Assembly (NCBI GenBank): GCA_003161575.1
Contig: PMOE01000075.1
Coordinates: 43,831 to 107,830 of the forward strand
Origin: Acidimicrobiaceae bacterium
GTDB lineage: Bacteria; Actinomycetota; Acidimicrobiia; Acidimicrobiales; RAAP-2
Reading direction: 5' to 3'
Length of the DNA: 64,000 bases
Shown: positions 54,877 to 63,936 of the stretch, piece by piece
How the letters are laid out: each line of letters begins with the position of its first letter
How positions within the stretch are numbered: the stretch's first letter is position 1
Position numbers and translations under genes: made by a program
Notes under the pieces: generated by a model
The model's database searches: none
The model's input: the letters and a program-made list of their open reading frames with translations, nothing else
What the model was told of the DNA's origin: nothing

Positions 54877-55920
54877 TCACACTTGCACCCCCGAGGGATT
54901 TTTCCGGCGCCCAGGAGCCACTGGAGGCACAGTCGGCGGGAGCTCGGCCGCCGGCGAGGTTCGTACCTGGCGGATCCAGCGCCCGCGGCGGACCCCGAGC
55001 GCCATGTACGCACAGGCGAACCACCCGATCACCAATTCACCCCAAAAGCTCAAGAGACGGTAGATGACCACGGCATCGACCGTGGATATCTTGTTGCCGC
55101 CGAAGGCCACGAGGGCGATGGTTATGCTGCCTTCGACTACTCCGAGGCCGCCCGGGGTGATGGGTAGGTTGGCTGCGAGCTGACCGGCGCCGTACGCGAG
55201 CAACAGGCCCTTCCAAGGGATGCCGGCACCGATGGCCAAGAACGCGAAGACAAAACAGGCGCAATCGAGTAACCAGTTGGCAGCTCCCCAGCCGAGGGTG
55301 GCGCCGATGTCACGCCAGCCGAGGCGGACGACGGTGATGCGATCGACGATCTTAGCGGTGACCTCCGCGATTCCCCCTCGAGGACGGCCGGTGAGTCCGT
55401 GCCAGGCGCGCAGCGTGACCCGCAATACCGCCACCAGCGGCCGTTCGTAAACGAAGAGAACGCCGACGCCGACGGCCACCACGAGCACGCCCACTACGAC
55501 GGGGATGAGGTCGAGAGTGGCACCTTCGGCCGAGGCCAGCACCACCCCGACCGCCGCGACCAAGGCCAGACTGACAGCCGCGGTCACCCCTGTGCCAACG
55601 AGAGTCCAACCGGCGAGGGTGTCGTTGGCCCCGAAACGTCTGTACCAGCGAAATCCATAGACGGCGGCGAGCGCAGGGCCACCGGGAAACGTGTTGTTAA
55701 TCGCTTGGGCGGCGAAGGTGACGTAGAGGAGCGGTCGTCGTGGCAACCGAAGGCCGCCGGCCTTCATGAGCTGGTACTGGATGCCGGCGAAGGCCACATA
55801 GGAGGCGATCTCCACCAGCACGGCGGGGGCGATCCACCACCAATTGAGGTTCTCTAAGACCTCAGGGAGGGTGGAGAGTTCATACTGGTGTCCCTGCAAC
55901 GCCACATAGCCGGCGAACAA
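54877..55920 (-). CDS. UPF0104/LPG-synthase-TM-like membrane protein, start uncertain
   Basis: At least 347 residues with about eight membrane segments. ITPGGLGVVEGSITIALVAF and NNTFPGGPALAAVYGFRWYR are hallmarks of the lysylphosphatidylglycerol-synthase transmembrane (AglD/YbhN) family, which includes lipid flippase- or transferase-like proteins. The first possible standard start (TTG 55920) falls inside the first membrane helix. The same frame continues upstream as WPVLRWILSFGLL and RRFWQLLRWSW, with no ATG, GTG or TTG before the end of pilC. A CTG at 55947, or a frameshift, may explain this. The tail is basic and Pro-rich. Confidence 0.75.
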   Translation of the reverse strand: MFAGYVALQGHQYELSTLPEVLENLNWWWIAPAVLVEIASYVAFAGIQYQLMKAGGLRLPRRPLLYVTFAAQAINNTFPGGPALAAVYGFRWYRRFGANDTLAGWTLVGTGVTAAVSLALVAAVGVVLASAEGATLDLIPVVVGVLVVAVGVGVLFVYERPLVAVLRVTLRAWHGLTGRPRGGIAEVTAKIVDRITVVRLGWRDIGATLGWGAANWLLDCACFVFAFLAIGAGIPWKGLLLAYGAGQLAANLPITPGGLGVVEGSITIALVAFGGNKISTVDAVVIYRLLSFWGELVIGWFACAYMALGVRRGRWIRQVRTSPAAELPPTVPPVAPGRRKNPSGVQV

Positions 55921-56003
55921 GAGCCCGAAGCTGAGGATCCAGCGCAGGACCGGCCAGGACCAACGGAGTAGCTGCCAGAAGCGCCGAACGGTCCGGACAC
56001 CCC

Positions 56004-57230
56004 CTATGACTGGATGAGCTTGATGTAATCGAACATGGGCAGGTACAGGCTGATGATGATGGCACCGACCACAACGCCCATGATGACCACCAAGAAGGGT
56101 TCCAGGATGGAGGTCAAGTTGTCAACGGTCTGGTCCACTTCACCAACATAGAAATCCGAGACGCGCTGGAGCATCTCGTCGAGGGCACCAGTCTGCTCCC
56201 CTACCTCCACCATCTGGACGATCAGAGCCGGGAACACTTCGTTGTTGCGCATGGGTTCGGCGAACGGCTTCCCCTCTCGAACTCCAGTCTTGATCTCTAT
56301 GGTGGCCTTCGCGACGACGGCGTTTCCCGAGGCCCGGGCCACGATGTCGAGGGCCTCCAGCGCCGGCACACCGGCAGACAAGAGCGCGGAGAGCGTCGAG
56401 GCGAACCTGGCCATCGCCGCTTTATGCGTGAGCGGACCGAAGATCGGCGGCCTCATCTTGAACGAATCCCATTTTAGGCGGCCGCTTTCGGTACTGATCC
56501 ACCGTCGAAAGATGATGATGCCGGCCACGACGACCACGATGACGACCAGCACATGCCAACTGATGAGAGTGTTCGAGATCGTGATGAGGATTCGAGTCGG
56601 CAACGGCAATTGGCCACCCAGAGTGGCGAACAGCTTCTTAAAGATCGGCACGATGAGGGTCAGCATCACGATCATAATGATCCCGATCACCGTTACAACA
56701 ATGATCGGGTACATCATCGCCCCGCGGATCTTGCGATTCAGCTCAACCTGCTTTTCGAGCTGAGCCGCCGTGCTCTTGAGCACCGTGTCGATCGATCCAC
56801 CAATCTCACCGGCCTCAACCATCGACACGTACAACGCGTCGAACGCCTTTGGATGCTTGGCCAATGCTTGGGACAGGGAGGAGCCGGCCTCGACGTCGTC
56901 GCGGATCTCTCGCAACGTCAGTCCGAGATACTTGTTTTCGACCTGGCTGGACAGGACAGCCAACGAGCGGCTAATCGAGAGGCCCGAGTCCACCATGGTG
57001 GCAAACTGTCGGGTGAACACGGCGACTTCCTTGGGCTTGATCCGGTCGGTGAGCCCGGGAATGACTATTTCGGTGCGCAACCCGGCGCTGGGCGCCGGGA
57101 TCACCGAAACAGGCAGGTAACCCATCTCTCGGAGACGCCCCACGACGAGCGGCAGACTGTCGCCCTCGAGCTTGCCCTCGATGAGATTTCCCGACTGGTC
57201 CCTGACTTTGTAATCGAAGGTCGTCGTCAT
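56004..57230 (-). CDS. pilC: Type IV pilus inner-membrane platform protein PilC
   Basis: A 408-residue GspF/PilC-family protein that anchors the assembly motor. It starts TTTFDYKVRDQSGNLIEGKL, and the first cytosolic helical domain has FTRQFATMVDSGLSISRSLA. Membrane segments follow (YPIIVVTVIGIIMIVMLTLI and a second near VLVVIVVVVAGIIIF). The duplicated cytosolic domain has FASTLSALLSAGVPALEALD, and the final segment is FLVVIMGVVVGAIIISLYLP. ATG 57230 has AGGGA 5 bases upstream. It is third in the pilB/pilT-like/pilC order. Confidence 0.95.
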   Translation of the reverse strand: MTTTFDYKVRDQSGNLIEGKLEGDSLPLVVGRLREMGYLPVSVIPAPSAGLRTEIVIPGLTDRIKPKEVAVFTRQFATMVDSGLSISRSLAVLSSQVENKYLGLTLREIRDDVEAGSSLSQALAKHPKAFDALYVSMVEAGEIGGSIDTVLKSTAAQLEKQVELNRKIRGAMMYPIIVVTVIGIIMIVMLTLIVPIFKKLFATLGGQLPLPTRILITISNTLISWHVLVVIVVVVAGIIIFRRWISTESGRLKWDSFKMRPPIFGPLTHKAAMARFASTLSALLSAGVPALEALDIVARASGNAVVAKATIEIKTGVREGKPFAEPMRNNEVFPALIVQMVEVGEQTGALDEMLQRVSDFYVGEVDQTVDNLTSILEPFLVVIMGVVVGAIIISLYLPMFDYIKLIQS

Positions 57231-57290
57231 CTTCCCTCTCTCATCCGGCGCCCCACGGTTCTGGGTCGCCGGCACTCCCCTTTCGGGGCT

Positions 57291-58916
57291 CTAGGCACCA
57301 TGCAAGTGATTGCGGAAGTCTTCTTCGCTACGGCAACGATCCATCGCCACCCCTTGGCTAATCGTCCCTTGTCGAACGAGCAGGGCCAGGCTTTGGTCCA
57401 TGGTCTGCATTCCGAACTGCCCTCCGGTTTGCATCAATGAGTAGATCTGGTGAGTCTTGGCCCCGCGGATCAGGTTCTGAATGGCTGGTGTGCACACCAA
57501 CACCTCAGCGGCCACGCAGCGCCCGTCGCCGTCGGCGGTAGGCACGAGCTGCTGGGTCACCACCCCCTGGAGCGCCGAACCCAGCTGGATTCGGATCTGA
57601 TCCTGCTGGTTGGGCGGAAAGACGTCGATGACCCGGTCAATCGTGGCCGGGGCGTCTTGCGTGTGCAGCGTTGCGAAGACCAAGTGACCGGTCTCGGCGG
57701 CCGTCAAAGCGGTGGAGATGGTCTCGAGGTCACGGAGCTCGCCGACCAGGATCACGTCGGGGTCTTGTCGCAGGACCCGACGGAGTGCCTCGGAGAAGGA
57801 ATCGGTGTCGGACCCGACCTCGCGCTGGCTGATGATCGAACGTTTGTGGCCGTGAAGAAACTCGATCGGGTCCTCGACCGTGACGATATGGAGTGGTTTG
57901 GTGCGATTGATGATATCGACCAGCGAGGCCAACGAGGTTGACTTTCCAGAGCCGGTGGGACCGGTCACCAGCACCAGACCTCGCCGCAACTCAGCGAAAT
58001 TGCGGACCGGTTCGGGCAGGCCGAGGGTGCCGAACTCGGGGATCTCATGAGGGATCGGCCGCAGAGCTACGGCGATGGTGCCCCGCTGGAGACACACGTT
58101 CACTCGGAATCGGCCGACCCCGGGGATGGTGTGCGAGGTGTCCAACTCGTGATCGGCCTCGAACCGTTCCCGCTGGGTCTGGGGGAGAATCCCGAAAATC
58201 ATCTCCCGCAGGGTCTGGGTGTCCAGCCGCCCCACGTCCTCCATGGGCCGCAGGGCGCCATGCAGACGGACCGTTGGAGGCATGTTGGAGGTCAGGTGGA
58301 GGTCGGAGGCTCCGATGCTGACGGCGTAGCGGAGGAGGTCGTCGATGTGCAGCGGCATCTCGTCGGTCTGCTGAGTGGCTGGCGCGGACGCCTGTAAATC
58401 AGCTCTCAGAAGCGGGGCCGCCGGCACCCCTGCACCATTGGCGGCCGGTCCTGGGGGTGCACCTTGTGCGGTGATCCCGAGATAGCGGTCGATGGTGACC
58501 GGGTCGCCGAGCACGGGGACCATCTCGCGGTTGATCAGGTTCCCGATCGACTTGACGTCGGCTGCCTCGGGCGGCTCGGCGAAGGCCACAACGGCCTGAT
58601 TTCCCACCACGCGAACCACGAGCGCCCGGTGGTCCTGGGCCAGCAAGGGCGGGATCAGCGTAGACACATCGGCAGCAGGTGGTTCGGCCTGCAGATCGAT
58701 GGCGGGGAGGCGGGCCAACTGGGCGAGCGTGTTGACGACCACCCCAGCGGGCACCACGCCGCGCTGGATGAGCACGTTACCCAAGGGCGAGTCGGACTGG
58801 GTGGCCTCGCCCAGAATCGGGGCGATGGCGGTCTCCTGTACATAACCGCCCTGAATGAGCGCTCGAGCCAAACGACGGGACCATTCGGTTCTCGTGGCGG
58901 CCGTCTGGGGGCTCAT
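57291..58916 (-). CDS. PilT-like ATPase with N-terminal GspE/MshE-type domain
   Basis: A 541-residue secretion ATPase. Residues ~10-150 are a GspE-N/MshEN-like domain (LARALIQGGYVQETAIAPIL, LGNVLIQRGVVPAGVVVNTL), which ordinary PilT lacks. From ~190 it is PilT-like (ASDLHLTSNMPPTVRLHGAL). Walker A is LVTGPTGSGKSTSLASLVDI, the Asp box HIVTVEDPIEFLHGHKRSII, Walker B PDVILVGELRDLETISTALT, and the His box HLVFATLHTQDAPATIDRVI. No C4 zinc motif, so it belongs with retraction-type ATPases (PilT/PilU). Its ATG overlaps the pilB stop by 4 bases. Confidence 0.9.
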   Translation of the reverse strand: MSPQTAATRTEWSRRLARALIQGGYVQETAIAPILGEATQSDSPLGNVLIQRGVVPAGVVVNTLAQLARLPAIDLQAEPPAADVSTLIPPLLAQDHRALVVRVVGNQAVVAFAEPPEAADVKSIGNLINREMVPVLGDPVTIDRYLGITAQGAPPGPAANGAGVPAAPLLRADLQASAPATQQTDEMPLHIDDLLRYAVSIGASDLHLTSNMPPTVRLHGALRPMEDVGRLDTQTLREMIFGILPQTQRERFEADHELDTSHTIPGVGRFRVNVCLQRGTIAVALRPIPHEIPEFGTLGLPEPVRNFAELRRGLVLVTGPTGSGKSTSLASLVDIINRTKPLHIVTVEDPIEFLHGHKRSIISQREVGSDTDSFSEALRRVLRQDPDVILVGELRDLETISTALTAAETGHLVFATLHTQDAPATIDRVIDVFPPNQQDQIRIQLGSALQGVVTQQLVPTADGDGRCVAAEVLVCTPAIQNLIRGAKTHQIYSLMQTGGQFGMQTMDQSLALLVRQGTISQGVAMDRCRSEEDFRNHLHGA

Positions 58917-61756
58917 ACGACCACCCGCAGAACCTCTTCGAGGGTCGTGTCGCCACCAACCGCCTTCAAAAGACCGTCGAGACGCAAGGTCCGCATTCCC
59001 TGCTCGGTCGCCTGGCGCTCGATGTTGACAATGGTCTCCTGCTCAATGATCATCCGGTCAATTTCCTCAGTCATGTTCATCACCTCTGCGAGTACCTCCC
59101 GACCAAGGTAGCCGGTATGGCTGCAGGCACGGCAGCCAACAGCCCGATACAAAGTGGATGTATCTATCCCTTCAAGATCTGCTTCCTTGTATCCCGCAGC
59201 AATGAAATCCTTCTCCGAAGCTTCGTACGGTTCCTTGCACAGTGCGCACAGGACCCGGGCCAGGCGCTGGGTGAGGACACACGAGACAGCGGAAGTGACG
59301 AGGAAGGGTTCGATGCCCATCTCGGTCAACCGCAGCGGAGTGGCGGCCGCGATGTTGGTGTGGAGGGTGGAAAGAACCAAGTGGCCGCTCAGGGCCGCCT
59401 CCATGGCGATGTTGGCGGTATCTGAATCGCGAATCTCGCCGATCAACACGATGTCGGGGTCCGCTCGAAGGATCGACTTGAGGGCAGTGGAAAACGCCAG
59501 ACCGGCCTTGCGGTTGATCTGGACCTGGGTGATGTTGTCGATCTGGTACTCAACCGGGTCCTCCACAGTGATCACGGACTTCTCCGGCGACGTCACCTCC
59601 TTCAACGTGGCATACAGCGTCGTGGTCTTGCCGGCGCCCGTCGGTCCGGTCACGAGAATGACGCCATAGGGCTTGTGGTACGTCTCGGCGTAACGTTCGA
59701 GCGTGTCAGGGAAGAATCCCAGCTCGGGCAAGGTCCGGATGCTGGCCGACTTATCGAGCAGTCGCATCACGCACGTCTCGCCGAAGATCGAGGGCAACGT
59801 CGCGAGCCGCAGGTCGATCTGCCGGTCGCTGACTTGCAGAGAAACCCGCCCTTCCTGGGGGATCCGATGCTCAGTGATGTCCATCTCGCCGAGGACCTTC
59901 AACCTGCTCACGACCGCCGAATGGATCGACTGCGATGCCGACGTCGCATCGTGCATCACCCCGTCAATGCGGAAGCGGATGCGGAGCCGCTTGGGCGTCG
60001 GCTCGATATGGATATCCGACGCCCGCTCGTTGAGCGCTTGGAGAATGAGCAGGTTCACGTAGCGGACAATCGGCGCGTCCTCGACCACGGCTTGAAGGCT
60101 CTCGAGCTCGAAGCCGGCCACGCCTGTCGTGCCCGCAGCGGCGTCCTCGGCCACGTCGTTGACATCGAAACCGGCGTTGTGGACGTTGCGCAGATGCGTG
60201 GCGATCTGGGAGCGGGTCGCGACGACCGGCGTGAAATTGCGCCCCATGATCGTGCGGAGGTCGTCCATTGCGAAGACATCCGTCGGGTTCGCCAGGGCGA
60301 CGATCGGAACGCCGTTTTCGATTGCGATCGGCAGCACCATATGGTGACGGGCCACGGCCTCGGGGATCAGGTTGGCGGCGACGCTATCGACAGGGAACGA
60401 ATCCAGATCTACGAACTCGAGACCGACCTCTTGGGCCATGGCCCAGACGAGGTCGTCTTCGGACGCCAGCTGCTGGTTGTAGAGATACCGGGCGAGCGAC
60501 TCACCGGTCTGCTGGTGTGCCTCTAGGGCGGTGGTCATATCCTCGACTGACACCCGACCCGATTCGATGAGCACCCGGGCGAGCGGCGGGCCCGTCAGCC
60601 CAGGAGCAACCTCGGGGGGCTCCTCCACGAGGCCGTAACCCTCAGGAACCGGGGGCAGTGTGTCATCAATGGTGCTGGCCGAATATTCAGGTGGTGGCGG
60701 GGGCGGCATGGCCGCATCGATGGTCGCTAGCTCACTCGGATCCAAAGGACCAGGGGAGTCCCTCGGCGCGATCTTAGAGCCCGGTCCGACAGATTGGTCC
60801 TCGTCGATCGGGCCCGGCGAGTCGTTTACCGCCGCGGTGGCCCCTTGTGCGGGCAGAACGAATGGGGACACATCGTCGGGCGGGAGAAGGACCTCCCGGA
60901 GGGATTCTTCGAGCGAACCGCCGCGCGCGTCCGTGATGATCTCCTCGGCGGCACCGTTGCCCTCGATCGACTCGTTCGATCCGGGGCGTCCCTCGGCGAC
61001 GTCGGGACCCTCTGTGACCAGGTCGACGCCGACCTGATCCTCCTCTAAGGGCCCTCCCTCGGCTGCTCCGTTGCCGTTCCCATTGCCGTGCAAGTCGGAG
61101 CCGGTCTGATCGGAGATGTCGGGCAGGTCGAGTTCGGCAAATCCCTTGCCGTTCCCCGCCACAGGGTCCTGCTCACCCGCGGACGGACCGGCAGCGTCGT
61201 CTCGGAGGCCCGCCGCTTCTGGAGCGTCCTCGGCTTGGCCGGGCTGGGTCCCCTCGATGGGGCCGGCCTCGACAGTTGGCGAGGCGGCGCCGTTGGACCG
61301 AGCCTCGGCGTCCACGGAGTCCGTTGGTTGGTCCTCGACCGCCACCGCCGAGAAACTCGGCTCGGGGGCCGTCTCGACCGCTAGTGTCGGCGCTTCGTCG
61401 CCCACGACCGGTGCGCCCATGAGTCGGTTCGGCTGGAGCTCATCGGCCGGCCCGCCGAGCGAATACAACTGGCGAATGGCCCGAGTCACCTGGTCAGGTC
61501 GCGCCACCACGGCGACGAACTCCCTCCCCACACTGGCCCGGAGGGCGTCCATGGCAAAGAGGTCCCCGGGGTCTGCGACCGCGATGACCGGTGTACCGAG
61601 CCGGCGACCGATGGGCACGGCGTGGTGACGGCGGGCTACGGATTCAGGCAACAAAGAGGCGGCTCCCGGCGCCAAAGCGGACCGGGTGAGGTCGACAAAC
61701 CGCAGCCCGTGTTGCTCCGCGAGTTGTCGGCCGCTCTCGTCAGCGTCCTCGGCCAT
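58913..61756 (-). CDS. pilB: Type IV pilus extension ATPase PilB with duplicated N-terminal domain
   Basis: A 947-residue PilB/GspE ATPase, much longer than the usual ~570. Residues 1-102 are an MshEN-type domain (LLPESVARRHHAVPIGRRLG). Residues ~103-384 are an acidic Gly/Glu/Pro-rich linker with a poly-Pro run. A second MshEN copy lies at ~385-530 (LIPEAVARHHMVLPIAIENG). The motor follows: Walker A ILVTGPTGAGKTTTLYATLK (~702), ITVEDPVEYQIDNITQVQIN, Walker B DIVLIGEIRDSDTANIAMEA, and zinc Cys pairs LCALC (~837) and GCRAC (~872). It powers pilus extension. ATG 61756 has GGGAGAGG 6 bases upstream. Confidence 0.94.
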   Translation of the reverse strand: MAEDADESGRQLAEQHGLRFVDLTRSALAPGAASLLPESVARRHHAVPIGRRLGTPVIAVADPGDLFAMDALRASVGREFVAVVARPDQVTRAIRQLYSLGGPADELQPNRLMGAPVVGDEAPTLAVETAPEPSFSAVAVEDQPTDSVDAEARSNGAASPTVEAGPIEGTQPGQAEDAPEAAGLRDDAAGPSAGEQDPVAGNGKGFAELDLPDISDQTGSDLHGNGNGNGAAEGGPLEEDQVGVDLVTEGPDVAEGRPGSNESIEGNGAAEEIITDARGGSLEESLREVLLPPDDVSPFVLPAQGATAAVNDSPGPIDEDQSVGPGSKIAPRDSPGPLDPSELATIDAAMPPPPPPEYSASTIDDTLPPVPEGYGLVEEPPEVAPGLTGPPLARVLIESGRVSVEDMTTALEAHQQTGESLARYLYNQQLASEDDLVWAMAQEVGLEFVDLDSFPVDSVAANLIPEAVARHHMVLPIAIENGVPIVALANPTDVFAMDDLRTIMGRNFTPVVATRSQIATHLRNVHNAGFDVNDVAEDAAAGTTGVAGFELESLQAVVEDAPIVRYVNLLILQALNERASDIHIEPTPKRLRIRFRIDGVMHDATSASQSIHSAVVSRLKVLGEMDITEHRIPQEGRVSLQVSDRQIDLRLATLPSIFGETCVMRLLDKSASIRTLPELGFFPDTLERYAETYHKPYGVILVTGPTGAGKTTTLYATLKEVTSPEKSVITVEDPVEYQIDNITQVQINRKAGLAFSTALKSILRADPDIVLIGEIRDSDTANIAMEAALSGHLVLSTLHTNIAAATPLRLTEMGIEPFLVTSAVSCVLTQRLARVLCALCKEPYEASEKDFIAAGYKEADLEGIDTSTLYRAVGCRACSHTGYLGREVLAEVMNMTEEIDRMIIEQETIVNIERQATEQGMRTLRLDGLLKAVGGDTTLEEVLRVVV

Positions 61757-61982
61757 CGAACCTCTCCCTTTGCACTGGCTCTGAAAGGACCAGCGCCCAT
61801 GCTGCCGGGTCATTCCCGGCACTACCTATCTCCATACCCAATGCCCCGAACCCGATCTCACTGCGTGTGCTCGGTCTCTACGCTGGGGCTTTCCACATAG
61901 GCGACCGCCCAAGAGGTTACCTCCCCTCAGGGCGCGTTGGTAGTACTCGGCCTGCCTAGGCGGGTCACCGTGGGTCCCGGGC

Positions 61983-61988
61983 TACAGT
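61983..61988 (+). promoter_or_regulatory. -10 box before pilD
   Basis: TACAGT ends 8 bases before ATG 61997. The 240-base gap between the divergent pilB and pilD starts holds no other gene. Confidence 0.4.
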
Positions 61989-61996
61989 CCCTGCCA

Positions 61997-62797
61997 ATGG
62001 GGTCGACGGCCAGCGCCCGGGTGCTGATCGTGGTCTTCAGTGGCCTATTTGGCCTGATGATTGGCTCTTTCCTCAATGTCGTCGTCTACCGGGTCCCCCG
62101 GGGGATGTCGGTGGTCACCCCGCCCTCCCACTGCCCCAACTGTCAGCGGGAGCTGGCCGCCCTCGACAATGTCCCCCTCCTCAGCTGGCTGGCCCTGCGG
62201 GGTCGCTGCCGGTTCTGCGGCACCCCGATCTCACCTCGGTATCCGGTCGTCGAATTGGCCACTGGCCTGGTGTTTCTCTGCCTCGCCTGGTCTCTTGGGA
62301 CCGCCGATCCTCTGCTCTCACTCCTCGTGGTTGCCGGTGCGTCCATCGCGGCCACGGCCATCGATCTCGATGGCCTAGCCGTTCCCTGGTCGGTGGCGAT
62401 AGCCGCAGCCGTCGGGGCGGGGTCGCTCGCCCTCGTGGCACCCTTGACTGGCCAGCCCGGGCGGCTCGGATGGGCAGCAGTGGGGGGAGTGGCCGCTGCC
62501 CTCGCGGCCGGGGGCATGGACGTCGTGTTGTCCGGCCACGGCGATGCCCACGAGACGGGTCCGGGGGACGCCGGTCGAGCGCATTGGGCTCGCCGAGCCG
62601 CCCTGGCCGCATCGCTCGGTTGGTGCGCTGGGTGGCTTTGGGCGCCAGGGGCCCTGATCCTCGCAGGTTGGGTCGTGACCACTGGCCTGGCGATCCGCCT
62701 GATCGTCCGGACTCCTCCCGTCCGGTCGTTGGCACTGCTCCTGATCGGCTTGGGCGCCTTCGGGGTCGTCATTGCCGGAGCGTTGCTCAACACCTGA
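61997..62797 (+). CDS. pilD: Prepilin peptidase / N-methyltransferase PilD
   Basis: A 266-residue A24-family membrane aspartyl protease that cleaves and methylates pilin precursors. The N-terminal part has SGLFGLMIGSFLNVVVYRVP and the zinc Cys pairs CPNC and CRFC with NVPLLSWLALRGR between them. The first catalytic Asp is in ATAIDLDGLAVP. The second should be GxGDxK; here SGHGDAH and GPGDAGR are present without the Lys, so the active site is variant. About eight membrane segments. ATG 61997 is chosen over an extension from 61937 by domain start and promoter spacing. Confidence 0.88.
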   Translation: MGSTASARVLIVVFSGLFGLMIGSFLNVVVYRVPRGMSVVTPPSHCPNCQRELAALDNVPLLSWLALRGRCRFCGTPISPRYPVVELATGLVFLCLAWSLGTADPLLSLLVVAGASIAATAIDLDGLAVPWSVAIAAAVGAGSLALVAPLTGQPGRLGWAAVGGVAAALAAGGMDVVLSGHGDAHETGPGDAGRAHWARRAALAASLGWCAGWLWAPGALILAGWVVTTGLAIRLIVRTPPVRSLALLLIGLGAFGVVIAGALLNT

Positions 62798-62821
62798 CCC
62801 CAAGGGCTGAGATCGCTCGAC

Positions 62822-63922
62822 CTACCAGCGACTCCCGGTGGAGACCAAGCCGCGACGCTCGAGCATGACGCGCAAGTCGTGTGGATTCGACGACATGGTG
62901 AGTGCCTCTTGCAAGGTAATCACGTTGTCCTGGAGAAGCTGAGCCAAGCCTTGATCGAAGGTTTGCATGCCGTAGTACTCGCCCTCCGAGACGATCGTCT
63001 CGATATCTCCGGTGAGCTCGGGGTCAGCAATGCACTGGCGGATGCGGCCGTTCACCACCATTATCTCGAGGGCCGGGACTCGCCCACTTCCGTCGGCTCG
63101 ACGAACCAGGCGCTGAGCAATTGTCCCTCGCAGTGAGCCAGCGAGGGATATGCGGATCTGCGGTTGCTGGTGCGGTGGGAAGAAGTCGACAATCCGGTTG
63201 ATCGTCTCGGTGGCATTGATCGTGTGCAGCGTCGTGAACACGAGGTGTCCAGTCTCGGCTGCGGTGAGGGCGGCCGACGCCGTTTCGGTATCGCGCATCT
63301 CACCTACGAGGATGACGTCGGGGTCTTGGCGCAACACAACCCGCATCGCGCTCTCGAACGAGTCGGTGTCGAACCCCACCTCACGCTGGTCGACGGAGGC
63401 GATCTGGTCACGATGCAGATATTCGATGGGGTCCTCGATCGTCACGATGTGGCATGGCCGGGTGGTGTTGATGTGATCGACCATGGTGGCCAGCGTCGTC
63501 GTCTTGCCCGAACCGGTCGGGCCCGTGACAAGGACGAGTCCCCGCTGCTCGTCGGCCAACTCGTAGATGACGTTGGGAAGGCCGAGCTCTTCTGCGGACC
63601 CGGGATTCGGGCGCACCCGGCGAAACACGAGGGCGACCGAACTTCGCTGATAGAAGGCGTTCACCCGGAAACGGCCGACGCCCGCAACCGAGTAGGCGAA
63701 GTCGGCCTCATGGCGCTTTTCGAAGATTTCCCCGATCTGGGGGGGCATGATCGACTCCACCAGAAGGTGTGTCTCCTCAGGACTGAAGCGACCCTCCTCG
63801 GTCATGGTACGAAGCTCGCCATCGATGCGGATGCGCGGCGAAGCCCCTGCCTTTATGTGCAGGTCGGATCCCTCCCACTGCGCGAGCAGGGAAAGAAGTC
63901 GATCAAGGTCTCCTTGGTCCAC
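62822..63922 (-). CDS. pilT: Twitching motility retraction ATPase PilT
   Basis: A 366-residue canonical PilT that drives pilus retraction. It starts LDRLLSLLAQWEGSDLHIKA, with Walker A VLVTGPTGSGKTTTLATMVD, Asp box HIVTIEDPIEYLHRDQIASV, Walker B DVILVGEMRDTETASAALTA, His box HLVFTTLHTINATETINRIV, and the C-terminal retraction motif region near MQTFDQGLAQLL. It is the second PilT-type ATPase here, beside the longer one at 57291-58916. The start is GTG 63922, with TAAGCT 8 bases upstream. It is convergent with pilD, 24 bases apart. Confidence 0.95.
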   Translation of the reverse strand: MDQGDLDRLLSLLAQWEGSDLHIKAGASPRIRIDGELRTMTEEGRFSPEETHLLVESIMPPQIGEIFEKRHEADFAYSVAGVGRFRVNAFYQRSSVALVFRRVRPNPGSAEELGLPNVIYELADEQRGLVLVTGPTGSGKTTTLATMVDHINTTRPCHIVTIEDPIEYLHRDQIASVDQREVGFDTDSFESAMRVVLRQDPDVILVGEMRDTETASAALTAAETGHLVFTTLHTINATETINRIVDFFPPHQQPQIRISLAGSLRGTIAQRLVRRADGSGRVPALEIMVVNGRIRQCIADPELTGDIETIVSEGEYYGMQTFDQGLAQLLQDNVITLQEALTMSSNPHDLRVMLERRGLVSTGSRW

Positions 63923-63930
63923 GAACCATA

Positions 63931-63936
63931 AGCTTA
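63931..63936 (-). promoter_or_regulatory. -10 box before pilT
   Basis: TAAGCT ends 8 bases before GTG 63922. Nothing else can be called in the last 64 bases of the window. Confidence 0.35.
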
